Origin: Nitrosomonas communis
GTDB taxonomy: Bacteria > Pseudomonadota > Gammaproteobacteria > Burkholderiales > Nitrosomonadaceae
DNA length: 64,000 nt
Assembly (NCBI RefSeq): GCF_001007935.1
Contig: NZ_CP011451.1
Span: forward strand, 2,294,001-2,358,000
Direction: 5' to 3'
Shown: one piece after another, positions 49,534-59,924 of the stretch
Position numbering within the stretch: position 1 is the stretch's first letter
Layout of the letters: each line of letters starts with the position of its first letter
Translations under genes and position numbers: made by a program
Notes under the pieces: model-generated
What the model was told of the DNA's origin: nothing
The model's input: only the letters and a program-made list of their open reading frames with translations
The model's database searches: none

Positions 49534-49953
49534 ATGTTGAGAATATCAAGCCATATATCTATATCCTTGACTGAGATTGAAATTCAGGCGATACGCGCCC
49601 AGGGCTCGGGTGGGCAGAATGTAAATAAAGTAGCTACTGCAGTTCATTTGCGATTCGATATAAAGGCTTCATCACTCCCAGAAATATATAAAGAAAGATT
49701 ATTGAATTTAAAAGATAGCCGAATCACTAGCGAAGGCATTATCATCATAAAGGCTCAGCGGTATAACAGTCAGATTAAGAACAAAGAAGATGCACTCAAT
49801 CGATTACGAGAGATTATTCAAAGCGTCACTGTCCAGATAAAACCACGAAAACCTACTAAACCAACCAAAGCTTCCGAGACCAAGCGTTTGGAACGTAAAG
49901 CAATCCAAAGTCAAAGAAAGTCGTTACGCAGGAAGATTGATGAGGAGAAATAA
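49534..49953 (+). CDS. arfB: alternative ribosome-rescue factor B (peptidyl-tRNA hydrolase ArfB/YaeJ)
   Basis: The 139-aa protein has the catalytic GSGGQNVNKV (GGQ at 26-28) followed by ATAVHLRFDIKASSLPE, and a basic C-terminal tail (KPRKPTKPTKASETKRLERK, ending RRKIDEEK) that enters the empty mRNA channel of stalled ribosomes. It frees stalled ribosomes by hydrolysing peptidyl-tRNA. The length is normal. The ATG at 49534 lacks a strong ribosome site; upstream is the remnant hydrolase. The following 600 bp (49954-50560) holds no supported gene. Confidence 0.92.
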   Translation: MLRISSHISISLTEIEIQAIRAQGSGGQNVNKVATAVHLRFDIKASSLPEIYKERLLNLKDSRITSEGIIIIKAQRYNSQIKNKEDALNRLREIIQSVTVQIKPRKPTKPTKASETKRLERKAIQSQRKSLRRKIDEEK

Positions 49954-50560
49954 ATAAGAATAAATGTAATTGTAGTGGCTCAGATTTATGTTGAGATTTT
50001 TGTAGCATGACTTTAATACAGTTCGGCAGCCTGCTTACGACCGGGGCTGTGTAAAAATTCATCCCCAAACTTGTCAGATATGGAAATTGCCCCCTGAGTA
50101 GCTAAAGATCAATCAATACTCAATAATTGATTCCATAGTGCCTGGTATTTGATTCCATATTTGGCATGGCCAAACCATTGGCGTTTCAATCTTGTGTTTT
50201 TACACAACTTGGACACAAACCAGGCTCGGACTGACCATAGGTTTGCATATTTCCTTCTTGATTCTTATGCAGTGTCATTGTGAAATGCTGTATTGAGTGC
50301 TTTTAAAGGTTTTTATTTTCTCAATATTGAACAACTCGGAACGAGAAAGATTGCTGTTGCTAAGATCACGGTAGCAGTTATCATAACTTCCTGATGTCAT
50401 CTTGTTCATAGTGGAGCTGCCAAAAACCAAAATATCAAATTGGCGTAATGGATAAACCTCCACGCAATCTAAAGAAACCCATTTTTCGAAAACATCAGAG
50501 TCATATTGGCCGTTCTCTACCGTTATAGCATATCCCCTATAGATTGATTATAATTTACAG

Positions 50561-51395
50561 ATGACCTATCCGATATTATTTCGCCGTAAAGTATTATCCG
50601 TTCGTGAGAAGGAGAACCTCTTAATCGCGCAAGTGGCCAAGCGTTTTGGTGTAGGGGTCGCCAGCGTGATGCGTTGGATCAAAACTCCCGATCCCAAGAC
50701 CACCCGCAACAAATCTGCCACCAGGATCAACATGGAAATGCTGGCGCAGGACGTCAAGAATTATCCGGACGCGTATCAGTACGAGCGCGTTCGAGCGTAC
50801 CAGGCGGCTGGGAGTCAGCAAGCAAGGCATTAACCATGCTTTAAAGCGTCTGGGCGTGACTTATAAAAAAAGCCTGCGTCACCCCAAAGCCAGCGAAGAA
50901 GAGCGGCGTATTTTTCAGCAAAAAATTGAAGGCTATGAGCGCGAAGGCCGCGTCATTGTTTACCTTGATGAAAGCGGCTTTGCACACGACATGCCGCGCA
51001 CGCATGGCTATGCGCCAGTGGGTGAGCGTTGTCATGGCGTAAAAGATTGGCATGCAAGGGGCCGAACCAATGTGATCGGCGCCCTGATCGGAAAGGTGCT
51101 GCTGACCGTAGGCCTGTTCATCGCCAATATCACCGCCGACATTTTCTATGCATGGGTGACGCAGGACCCTTTGCCTAAACTTCTGTCTGCTTGCGTGATC
51201 GTCATGGACAACGCAACGTTCCATAAACGGCTGGATATCCATACCGCTATTGCCAATGTCGGACATACACTTGAATACCTGCCGCCTTATTCCCCAGACT
51301 TAAATGACATTGAACCAAAATGGGCCCAGGCCAAAGCCATCAGAAAAAGGGAAGGATGTTCCATCGAGCAGCTCTCTGCCGCTTATGAAATTTGA
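50561..51395 (+). pseudogene. IS630-family transposase, frameshifted
   Basis: The N-terminal helix-turn-helix (LIAQVAKRFGVGVASVMRWI) and QDVKNYPDAYQYER are in frame one. RLGVSKQGINHALKRLGVTY follows after a shift near 50800. The DDE domain (VIVYLDESGFAHDMPRTHGY, VIVMDNATFHKRLDIH, YLPPYSPDLNDIEPKWAQAK) is in frame two. One indel therefore splits a complete gene. A short relative of its middle lies at 9063-9165. The region 51396-51756 shows no gene. Confidence 0.85.
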
Positions 51396-51756
51396 ATCAT
51401 TTTATATAGGATCGGTTATATTGTCGACAGGTTATCTGAATGAAGTGATTTATACCTTTTGACATAGCTATAGCCTAACCAGTTAAGAGTGATTCAAAAA
51501 AAATTCTCATCTAAACCAAACATGACGCGAAGGCAAGCTGTAGACAGTATCAATAATACGGCAAGGTCAAGCTGACAAAATCAGTTTTGATTTGGAAATG
51601 AAATTACCTGCTTGCCAAACTTCCTCCGGCAAAATATTTACTTGATGTTATCTACGAGGAAGCAGCGCTACATCAGGACCTGGGTCTAAAAACGCATAAA
51701 AAATAATGCTGCTTTGGTGCGCTCTCAAAAGCCTCGAGTAGTTTTTTCTATGCTTT

Positions 51757-52089
51757 CTACTTGAGCTTAATATCACCGTCGCTGGTTTGCGTATAGATTG
51801 TATAAGGAAGGGCAATCGTATCTAAAACTCCTGATAATGCCATATCGACGAATAGAAGTTGGGGTATGGGTGCTATCCAAAGGGATAACCGAGAGGGTTT
51901 CCCTCGGAGGAGGCAAATATTGTAAGAAACACCACTATAAATCCGCGGTATCGTTTCACAGGATGTTTCAATTTGATTTAGATTACGCTTGGCAATCCAA
52001 TCGCCTCGAACAACGGTATTGATTGTGCCACATCCAGCCAGAAATACCGCTATCGTGCAAACAAATGTATATATTAGTTTGTCCTTCAT
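51757..52089 (-). CDS. YceK/YidQ-family (DUF1375-like) lipoprotein
   Basis: The 110-aa lipoprotein has lipobox LAGC (Cys20) from the ATG at 52089. After GTINTVV the protein reads IYSGVSYNICLL and ends VDMALSGVLDTIALPYTIYT, the typical pattern of YceK/YidQ family lipoproteins of the envelope. Function in the family is unclear. There is no operon partner. Confidence 0.75.
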   Translation of the reverse strand: MKDKLIYTFVCTIAVFLAGCGTINTVVRGDWIAKRNLNQIETSCETIPRIYSGVSYNICLLRGKPSRLSLWIAPIPQLLFVDMALSGVLDTIALPYTIYTQTSDGDIKLK

Positions 52090-52345
52090 TAGCAAGTTTG
52101 CAAGTAAACAAGAAAAAATAAGAAAGAACCAATATTCTTTTGGGATCCGTAAAGCTAAAGATCCTTGAATTTCTATATGCTAAGCTACCCAGCGGTATTT
52201 CTCTCTCTTGGCCGTTGTTTCGGCTCGCCTTCGCTCACGGTCGGACTGCTGGCGTTCATACCGGTTACTCTTATCTCTGAGACGGATTTGGCGCGCAGTT
52301 CGGAAAAATCGAGCGGATCGGTGGAAGCAAAGGACGCTGCGAGTG

Positions 52346-52537
52346 TTATGGCAAAGGTTCTCCTTTTGTAAGCTCCTTTTTAAAGTTGTGCAGCGCGGTC
52401 TCGAGGTTTGCGATCTCCAGAAGGTTCAGGTGCAGCGTAGTCACAATGCTCCCCTCGATCAGGATATGAAAGACAAATCCTTCCACTGTGTCGGCGGAAC
52501 TGATTTTGAAATCGTAGTTTACTCCGTCTATATCCAT
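52346..52537 (-). CDS. small hypothetical protein
   Basis: The 63-aa product starts MDIDGVNYDFKISSADTVEG. It looks like a small alpha/beta fold, with beta-strand-like FVFHILIEGSIVTTLHLNLL. A strong AAAGGAG site lies seven bases before the ATG, which is the main support. It lies directly downstream of the secreted lipase on the same strand (62-bp gap), so it may be co-transcribed with it. No family recognised. Confidence 0.55.
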   Translation of the reverse strand: MDIDGVNYDFKISSADTVEGFVFHILIEGSIVTTLHLNLLEIANLETALHNFKKELTKGEPLP

Positions 52538-52599
52538 GATGTGTCTCCTTTAATGAAGTCCAACTTTGTGAATTTCTGCGGGTCGGTTGCACGTTGCGG

Positions 52600-53973
52600 T
52601 TACAGACCATAGAGAATGTTGGTGATGTAGTCGTAGATCGGATAAATTGTCGGTTTGTATTTGATATCCTGCCAGCCAATTACGTCGAGGTGGTCGTAAT
52701 TGTCGTAATAGCCGAGGTAATTCCAGTAACCTTTAATCGAGTTGCCGTCATAGCTACGTACTGGCTGACCGAACGGTGCTTTCATGCTGATATAGTTGAC
52801 CGCGCCATCATTGACGAACCAGTTGTCGTTAACCTGTACGCGACTCGGATCGGTCTGAGTATATGAACCCATGCCACTTCGAAGAAACGATGGCACCACC
52901 CATCCGCCAGCGGTATCCTTAAGGAAAAAAATCATGTCGTCGCGGGCATATTGATAAATGCTGCGCTGGAACGGCGCGATCAGTCGGTCGGTATCGTTGC
53001 GGCAGAAAAAACACCCTTGTTCGGTGGCATGGTTGGCGATAGAGTAGTAATATACATTCGGCGAAGTCTTGACCCAGCTGTTCAGCTCGCGCGCGCCATC
53101 CGGGCCGACTTCCCATAGCCCTGAATCGCGGTTTTCCAGTTTCCAGAATGGTGCGGCCTTGGTGCGATTGATGAAATCTTTGATATTTTCGGAATCTCTA
53201 TCTTTAAAAGGTGTATGTTCTAGGCCGTATTGTTCCAGCTTGAAGTTGTATACCGGATTATTGCTGCCACCGAGACCAGTAGCCTGGATGATCAAACCGA
53301 TCAGTTCCGGCATTTTTGGCATGGAACTGATGATCACCTCGCGCAGCGTAGTGCCGTTGTGCGGCGTGGAGATGGTGGTTGCACTTTTCACCCAGCCGAT
53401 CTTGCCGCCGGCGTAGAGCGGGCTGTCGCCTTCATTGGCGTACGGTGAGCCGTTTTCCAGCAGTTCGATCAGCGTATGAACGGTCTGGCCACCTTGGCTG
53501 TGCGAGATCAGATGGATCGGGTGATTTTCATCCCGTTGTGGATAGAGTGCGAGCTCATCATGATTGGGATTGTTGTTCGGGTCGGCTGCCCAGCATTTGC
53601 CACTTGGTTTCTGGATTTTGCCGTATACTGCGAATTGTTTGGTGCGTGCTGCACCGTAGTCAACGCACCCCCCTTTAATCTGATAATACAGCTCCACCGC
53701 GCGATCCCAGTTCGAACTCACGGGCCCGACCGTGGCAGTAAATACCTGATGGGAGCCGTTGCTGGTTCTGAGATAAGCTTCAATATCGTTGAAACCACCC
53801 CAGTATTTAAAGCCTGTTCCCTGCAATTCATGCGGACCAAAACCGAGAAAACCGTGTACCAGTACAATCGGGTCGTTGTTTGCAGCCAGCACTGCGCCGC
53901 TTGGTATCCACACCGACACTGCCAGCACAATGCTTGCCAGGAGCTTTCCTGTTCTGTGTAATAGTGTTGTCAT
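52600..53973 (-). CDS. secreted lipase, family I.5/staphylococcal type
   Basis: The product is 457 aa from the ATG at 53973, preceded by GGAG. It has a signal peptide (about 1-31). The sequence PIVLVHGFLGFG, then FKYWGGFNDIEAYL, VGPVSSNWDRAVELYYQIKG and GCVDYGAA, matches large thermoalkalophilic or staphylococcal lipases closely. The nucleophile is Ser159 in SHSQGGQT, followed by TISTPHNGTTL. The catalytic Asp (NDGAVN or TDRLIAP region) and His (NYDHLDVIGW) lie downstream. Two Cys in GCFFCRND may form a local disulfide or metal site. The gene is intact and GC-richer than the lipase at 45664. Confidence 0.9.
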   Translation of the reverse strand: MTTLLHRTGKLLASIVLAVSVWIPSGAVLAANNDPIVLVHGFLGFGPHELQGTGFKYWGGFNDIEAYLRTSNGSHQVFTATVGPVSSNWDRAVELYYQIKGGCVDYGAARTKQFAVYGKIQKPSGKCWAADPNNNPNHDELALYPQRDENHPIHLISHSQGGQTVHTLIELLENGSPYANEGDSPLYAGGKIGWVKSATTISTPHNGTTLREVIISSMPKMPELIGLIIQATGLGGSNNPVYNFKLEQYGLEHTPFKDRDSENIKDFINRTKAAPFWKLENRDSGLWEVGPDGARELNSWVKTSPNVYYYSIANHATEQGCFFCRNDTDRLIAPFQRSIYQYARDDMIFFLKDTAGGWVVPSFLRSGMGSYTQTDPSRVQVNDNWFVNDGAVNYISMKAPFGQPVRSYDGNSIKGYWNYLGYYDNYDHLDVIGWQDIKYKPTIYPIYDYITNILYGL

Positions 53974-54223
53974 CCCGCTTGTCTCCAAGGGTTAGCCCGA
54001 ATATTGCACGAGCATCAAAAATAAGAGCGAATTTGCCAGAAACTCATTTTACAATTGGATAAATCAGATCTCTATTCAAAATTTGTTGTGATGGAATGCG
54101 TTTTTCTGAGGATTTTGTTGGAAATTATGACAAAAAAGAGGTTTTTCTTTGTTGACAGGCGTAGCCCATCCACCCCATTGCTATTTTATGCGGTAAACGG
54201 CGATTCATAATCCTGGGAATGAG

Positions 54224-55543
54224 TTACCCAGGAGCAAGTCTGGCTGCGGTTTGGAAGAACAGTTTTTGGTAGGGACAGCTGCTTGCCAGTAGAAAGCGAA
54301 TACGGCGGGTATTACGTAGCATGACGGCACCGATTTTGATCAGTTTGAGGCGTAATGTGCTCACATAGGCCTGAGCCAGTTCGGTACCTTGCAAGGCAAG
54401 CCGCCGTATGGTTTCCAGCAAAATGTAAGCCAGCGAGGACAGGAGTAGACGAAATTGATTTGACCACCACCGATGGCAACTGGTGCGATCTGCAAACAGA
54501 TCGAGCTGTTGTTCCTTGATCCGGTTTTCCATTTCACCGCGTAAACAATAAATCTTATCGTACAGAAGCTGCGGTTTACCGGTCAGATTGGTGACGAGAT
54601 AACGTGGATGACTGCCTTTGTCAGTGTGTTCGATTTTAACAATGATGCGCCGTGTCCGCTGCCAGCTTTTTGCAGCATATTGAAACTCGTCAAATCGTCG
54701 TACTTTCTCACCTGATTCAACATACTGCTTCTCTGCCGCTTGCTGCCATTGCGCAGTGATCTCATTCAGCCGCTTGTTTTGGGCGATACCCACGATATAA
54801 CCCACCTCATGCCGCTCACACCATGCCAACATTCTGCGGCGGCAAAAACCACTGTCACCTCGAAAAATGATACAAACTGCAGGCCAGCTCTGCCTGAACC
54901 GTTTTACCAGCAATGACAGAATGGCCCAGGCATGTTTTGCCCCATCAATATTACTTGGCCGCAGGTAGCTTACCAGCAGTTGATCCTGGCAGAACACATA
55001 CAGCGGCAAAAAGCAGTAGTGATCTGAATGCCATGAAAGAAGCGGCCTTCCTGTTTGCCATGAACCGCATCATCAGTAACATCAAAAATCCAGCATCAGT
55101 TCCTTGGGTGGCTGTTTAAATGAAGCCATAAACCGCTCTACCATTACTTGATGAACATGCCAGGCCGTTTGCCGATTCGCCCGATTCTCCCAGCGGCATA
55201 AGGTAGAGCTGCTCGCCAATACCTCTGCGCGTTCAACCGCTGATTGAATCGCCAAATCATGGCGTAATTGCTGATGATCATTGAGGTCTTCATAGCCACA
55301 TGCCAACGCATAAACCCGTTGGCGCAATAGCGTCAAACTATCATGCCTGCAACTTGCCTGCCGACGATTATCGTCCAGCGCTTGAGCAACCGCTTTGCTC
55401 AACCCAATGCGTTTATCCATCTGGCGCAATAACATGACACCACCATCTGAAGTAATATCCCCGCCCTGGAAATTCACTTCAACAGTACGCTTTTTTACCT
55501 CTGGAAAATTAAACGATTCCTGGGTACACTTTGTCACTGGCAA
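54224..55543 (-). pseudogene. IS1380-family transposase, frameshifted
   Basis: The N-terminal frame MPVTKCTQESFNFPEVKKRT and NRANRQTAWHVHQVMVERFM stops at LMLDF (55082). DVTDDAVHGKQEGRFFHGI can be read in a second frame. The C-terminal frame (LYVFCQDQLLVSYLRPSNID, FRGDSGFCRRRMLAWCERHE, NRIKEQQLDLFADRTSCHRW) is a third. Two small indels, near 55088 and 55025, thus break the DDE region. The order of motifs is typical of IS1380. Confidence 0.85.
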
Positions 55544-55639
55544 TTCCTTTTCTTTATTCAGTCTAGGTAACTGAATTATAAAGAATTATTGATAAATTGT
55601 CACTTCTCCTCGTGCGATATTGTGGCTAGTGCTCGTCGC

Positions 55640-55970
55640 TATTGGGTTTCGGAACGATACTCTGAAAAAGTTCGGAGGAAGCTGCCGTAAACCGTTGTTT
55701 TGCGTGAGGGAGAGAGTGCAAACGCACCATAATGAATGGTTCAGGTTTGACCCTGATTCGGTTGGTTCGCACCGGTTCGGTGCCAGATAAAAAACTACTT
55801 TGGATTCCTCGTCTATCTGTAGGTATAAACGACTGAGCTTCGGGCTGTTAATCCGACATCATTGGTATGAGGTAGGGAGGGGGGGGATCACTAATGTGTA
55901 ACGAGCCATTATATAATGATATTTATGATTTGTGCTGATGCGTTGTCCGAGGTGAGCGTCGGATTTCGAG
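55640..55970. repeat. R2 dispersed repeat, copy c (longest)
   Basis: The first half matches copy a (GTTCGGTGCCAG, CTACTTTGGA, TCTATCTGTAGGTATAA, CGACTGAGC). The second half matches copy b (CTGTTAATCCG, GGTATGAGGTAGGG, GTGCTGATGCG, GAGGTGAGCGTC). Copy c thus shows that a and b are parts of one larger unit of about 330 bp. The interval 55970-56260 has no supported gene. Confidence 0.65.
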
Positions 55971-56265
55971 CTCTGCTTTTATATAGCGTATATATTTTTC
56001 TTGTATTTTGTACGTTGGCGGGCTGCTGATTTGCCCAAGTGGCCCTTCAGTTTTCTTTTCATTAAGCACGGGGGGTGCAGACTTATGTTATATAGTTAAA
56101 AAATTCATTGGGAAAACCATTGTAGATTTATGGGAATGTGTATTGCCACTTTGCACGCAATATCGTTCAATAAAAAGGCATGCATATAAAATTTTCGCGT
56201 TAATATTTACAGTATAAATTTACTAATTTATCCAAATCCGAGCATTTTCTCCTATCACCTACTTA

Positions 56266-57594
56266 GGATTTAGCTAAAAATAACTTCCCGAAATCAGATT
56301 GTTTGTGGGACTGCCCGGTAGTTCCAGCGAGGAAGATAGTCATCAAAGATGATCCTCATATTTTCAAGAAAATTCTCTGCACACTTTTTTCCTGTAACGT
56401 AAACCCCCGGTCAATATATCCACGGTTACTTTTAAACCCTTGCAGGTTTTAGTCTTCTCCATAAATTGTTTGGCAATGGCGACCGAATGAAACACCACAC
56501 CCTGGCAGGCACGCGTAATGTGCGAAAACAACCGGTGTTCAATAGGGTTGTACTTTGAGCAGTAAGGCGGATAGTGGGCAACACGAATTTCCAGTCCCAG
56601 CCGTTTGGCAAGCACCTGCAAAGCTTCCTTGAACACATGTCGATTGGCGGCGTTACTGCCGCCACCATCACAGAGAAGCAACAACCGCCGGGCCTTGGGA
56701 TAGTGCTGGCAACCCTGCTGTTTCCACCAATGCGCAATACTGTCGCAACAAAATTCACTGGTATCGTGGCTGGTATTTAGGTTCATATGCCCTTCGTTTC
56801 GCGCCAGATCATAGATGCCATGCGGAATCAATTTGCCTTCACCGGCACTGGGAAAATCATGATCCAAAGCATCTACAGGCGTCTGTGTATAGGTGTAACC
56901 TTCTCGACTGAAATTGCCAATCAATTCCTTCTTTTTGGAATCAATACTGATCACAGGCTCTTCCTTGGCCATATACGCTGCCTTAAGTCTGGCAATGTTT
57001 TGAAACTGGGCATCCCGATCAGGATGGGCTCCCAGCGTTTTTTTCTTACGCGTTTTACGCTGTCCTAAACCATGTTTCTTTAATAATTTACGTACCGTGT
57101 ACCGACTTGCTGATGTGCCCATTTCAGCCAGGCGGCGACTAATTTCGCAACGTGATAGATTGGTCCATAAGACACCTTCGCGCATCGGATCGCCGGCGGT
57201 AAATTCCGCAAGTAGCCTGAGGAAATTTTCTTCCAGGGTAGGCTTGTGAACCATTGCATTTTTACGTCCCGCACCTTTTTTTTCTGATCCGGCTCGGCGC
57301 AGGATCCTCACTCACTTCCAGTTCTACCAGACCACGTCGCACCGTCTTGGGATCCATATCAAATAACCCAGACACATACTCAATACCGCCGTGCCCTAGC
57401 TTGGCCGCTTCAATCCCCGCATACCGCCGCCGATCCTTTTCTGATAGCAGCAGAAACAACCGCTGCATCTTCAGTTCAATGCTTTTATCGTAAACAGCCA
57501 CAATTTGTCATTCACCAATTATAAATTGGCTTTATTATCCATAATCCTGCATGAACATTCTAATCCAATTTCTGGAAGTTATTTTTGACGACAT
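56266..57594 (-). mobile_element. ISAzo13-family element, copy 2
   Basis: The 1329-bp element is flanked by the 5-bp duplication ACTTA (56261-56265 and 57595-57599). It is nearly identical to copy 1 over its whole length, with one extra C in a C-run at 56405-56409. Different target duplications show that the two copies inserted independently. Confidence 0.92.
56292..57501 (-). pseudogene. ISAzo13-family transposase (copy 2), C-terminal frameshift
   Basis: It has the same two-frame layout and A8 slippery run as copy 1 (T8 on the + strand at 57276-57283). The extra C in the C5 run shifts the last ~45 codons. The frame now ends TGGLRYRKKVCREFS at 56364 instead of the native C-terminus (ending YRAVPQTI). 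Whether the enzyme tolerates this is unknown; it is probably inactive. Confidence 0.8.
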
Positions 57595-57969
57595 ACTTAA
57601 ATCAGTCATTCCAGATGTAAGGCTTATAGCATAACTACATATACCATCTTATTGTATCTATAAAAGATACAATTAATTTCTTATTTTAGTACTTATTTAT
57701 TTTGCTTTAAGTCGATATTATACAGCTTAAGAAAGTGATCATACTGAAGTATGAAGCTAAATGTATTAAAAACCATAATGTTATTATAAGTAATAGTCAA
57801 AACTATAGATGCTGAGAATTGGAATAAAATATTCTAATTAAACGATAGAGCGTGTATAAGATGTTTCCTGTAAAGAGCGTATTATCAGCATGGTTATTCC
57901 TAAAATAAGACCCGTACAAAATTATTCAGCAAATAAAGGAGCAATGTTAAGTTGTTTAATGGAGGTATT

Positions 57970-58365
57970 ATGATGAAAACGAATATCTGTTGGTTGGCTC
58001 TATTAGCGATTGGTTTTTTATCCGGCTGCGCCCAAATGAGTCCGATAGCAAGCACTTTGAGTGATGAGGAGCTTGTTGCGAATCAACATTTCATAGAACC
58101 TAGTAATCATGATGCCGTGGCTAAACATTACGAAGATGTAGCCAGAGAGATGAAAGCCAAATTAAATGCGCAGAAAGAACAGCTCGAGGAATATGAAAGA
58201 CACAATTACTACTATGGAAGAAAAGGACAAAACTTCCGCTCGCATACTTGGGCTAATATCAGACATTTAGAAAACTCTGTCAAAGAGAATTTGGAAGAGG
58301 CTGCCATGCATCGAAAAATGGCACAAGATCAACAAAGACGAGATCTCAGTTTAATAGCTAAATAG
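57970..58365 (+). CDS. lipoprotein, paralogue of the gene at 14756
   Basis: The product is 131 aa from ATG 57970 (MMKTNICWLALLAIGFLSGC, lipobox LSGC, Cys20), with GGAGG placed just before. The mature part AVAKHYEDVAREMKAKL, HNYYYGRKGQNFRSHTWANI and HRKMAQDQQRRDLSL aligns along its length with the protein at 14756-15151. Upstream non-coding sequence (CTTTAAGTCGATATTAT, GTATTAAAAACCATAAT, GTAAAGAGCGTATT) and the downstream hairpin are shared too, so the whole ~900-bp unit was duplicated. Confidence 0.75.
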   Translation: MMKTNICWLALLAIGFLSGCAQMSPIASTLSDEELVANQHFIEPSNHDAVAKHYEDVAREMKAKLNAQKEQLEEYERHNYYYGRKGQNFRSHTWANIRHLENSVKENLEEAAMHRKMAQDQQRRDLSLIAK

Positions 58366-58444
58366 AATATATACTCTCAATTAAATTAATAAGTATTTAG
58401 AAAAAAAACATCTACATTCCAGAAATCAAGGAATCCTATAACGG

Positions 58445-58478
58445 CCGCGCTATCCTTGCAGATACGCGGTTTTTCTTT
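58445..58478 (+). terminator. Rho-independent terminator after the paralogous lipoprotein
   Basis: The stem CCGCG / CGCGG is followed by TTTTTCTTTT. It is the counterpart of the hairpin at 15228, but the stem is shorter because the outer pairs have diverged. Confidence 0.7.
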
Positions 58479-58505
58479 TCAGAAAGAATGACAAATAGTG
58501 AAAGG

Positions 58506-58712
58506 ACATTTGATGCCTGATCATGTCCGCATGTGCATTAGTATTCCGTCGAAATACTCGGCGTCCCACATTGGGATATATCAAAGAGAAAAGCGCAATA
58601 TCGGTTGCACGGAGATTTATGGGAAAAGCAAGGAATTTTACAGGTGTAAGTTTTTACAGGTGTAAGTTTTTGGGTGCGTATTTATTTGTATCTACGGTGC
58701 AGGGCAATCGCG
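58506..58712 (+). pseudogene. IS200/IS605 TnpA C-terminal remnant
   Basis: LMPDHVRMCISIPSKYSASH is followed, in another frame, by GYIKEKSAISVARRFMGKAR and NFTG. This is the middle of a Y1 HUH transposase of the IS200 type. A 16-bp tandem duplication (58640-58655 and 58656-58671, unit ACAGGTGTAAGTTTTT) and frameshifts follow. The catalytic HUH and most of the Tyr region are lost. Confidence 0.65.
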
Positions 58713-58713
58713 C

Positions 58714-59827
58714 TTAAATTATCCCAATAACTCGGAGTAAATATTCATTATCCCATCCGGCTTTTAAACGCTTGGTCTTGATGCCAACCTTGGATGTTTT
58801 TTCGGCCTTGATCAGATTCAGGGCGATATGCCGGATCACAGCCAGATTCGCAGCACTATGCCCCTTGCGAGTCCGATTGCTGTCTTTATCAAAGGCGATA
58901 TCAAGCACCCAGTGCAAATTGTTCTCTATCGCCCAATGCGCCCGCACCACACGCTCTAATCGCTCCGGATCATTCGCATCAAGGCTACTGATGAAATAGC
59001 GTATTTCCTCGGTCACTTTGTTATCGGTTTCTCTTGTGGCGGTAATGGCAATAATGCTTCGTAAGCTTTTCCAGTCATGCCGTTCCTGGAGCCAGGCTAT
59101 ATCGGCTGTTGCTCGAATTGAGCGGGTTTCAATTCGACCATGCTCACCTTCATAGCTAACCAAGGTTACTTTCGGCGATAAAGATGACGTGAAAAATGTT
59201 TTCACATCGTCGTGTAGGGTACCCTGATTGCCTTTCAGGCTAAACACATAGTCACCGCCTTGCTGTTTAATCTGTTCGGCAATTTTCTTCTGGCAGCCCA
59301 TGGCGTCGATCGTAATCACTGCCCCTGCGATATCAAGCCTTGAAAGCAATTTGGGAATGGCAGTGATTTCATTTGATTTGTCATCGACTTTAACCTGGCC
59401 TAATACCAGATTGTTGTGCTGAGCCCAAGCGCTGACCATGTGGATGGCGGCTTTTTTTGAAGCCTGGTCAAGGCTACGTCTTAAACACTTGCCATCTATC
59501 GCAATCACTTCGCCTTCGGTGAGGCTGGCCAGGTCAGCAACCCAGCGGGAAAAACAAACGCTGAACTGCTCGGTATCAATGGCGGCGTAAACTTCTCCGA
59601 AGGTATCATGCGAAGGGATGCCATGCTTTAAACCCAGCAATTCGGTGAACCACGCCTCTTTTGCCAAGCCAAATTGTTCAATGGCAACCCACATCTGCAC
59701 CACAAATCGTAGCGCAGATACTGATAAAGAAAATATCTGGTAGCTGATGTTTCTTTTGTCTGTTTACTCGAGGATCTTGAATGCTCGAAAAGTGATGGAT
59801 AATTGAAGGTGTTGGCTTTGCTATCAT
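58714..59827 (-). pseudogene. ISAs1-family transposase, frameshifted near N-terminus
   Basis: The main frame (58714-59703) has the ISAs1 order: WVAIEQFGLAKEAWFTELLG, HGIPSHDTFGEVYAAIDTEQ, EVIAIDGKCLRRSLDQASKK (first Asp), AVITIDAMGCQKKIAEQIKQ, YVFSLKGNQGTLHDDV and VRAHWAIENNLHWVLDIAF (Glu). The N-terminus (HFSSIQDPRVNRQKKHQLPD, SICATICGADV) is readable from the ATG at 59827 in another frame. One missing base near 59695 would join them, so the lesion is minimal. Confidence 0.85.
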
Positions 59828-59924
59828 CTAAAATCAAAATGATAGTGTTATTACCTTATCTAAATTCTATTTTCAAGCACTTTTAAGCGCGATTGCCCTG
59901 ATCTACGGTGGAGTTATTCTATTT

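Noticed and set aside
50275..50463. 62-aa minus-strand ORF in the gap after arfB
   Set aside because: No ribosome site, low-complexity Ser/Asn content and no recognisable family.
52165..52612. Plus-strand ORFs upstream of and over the small protein at 52346
   Set aside because: They overlap better-supported minus-strand genes or lack any start signal.
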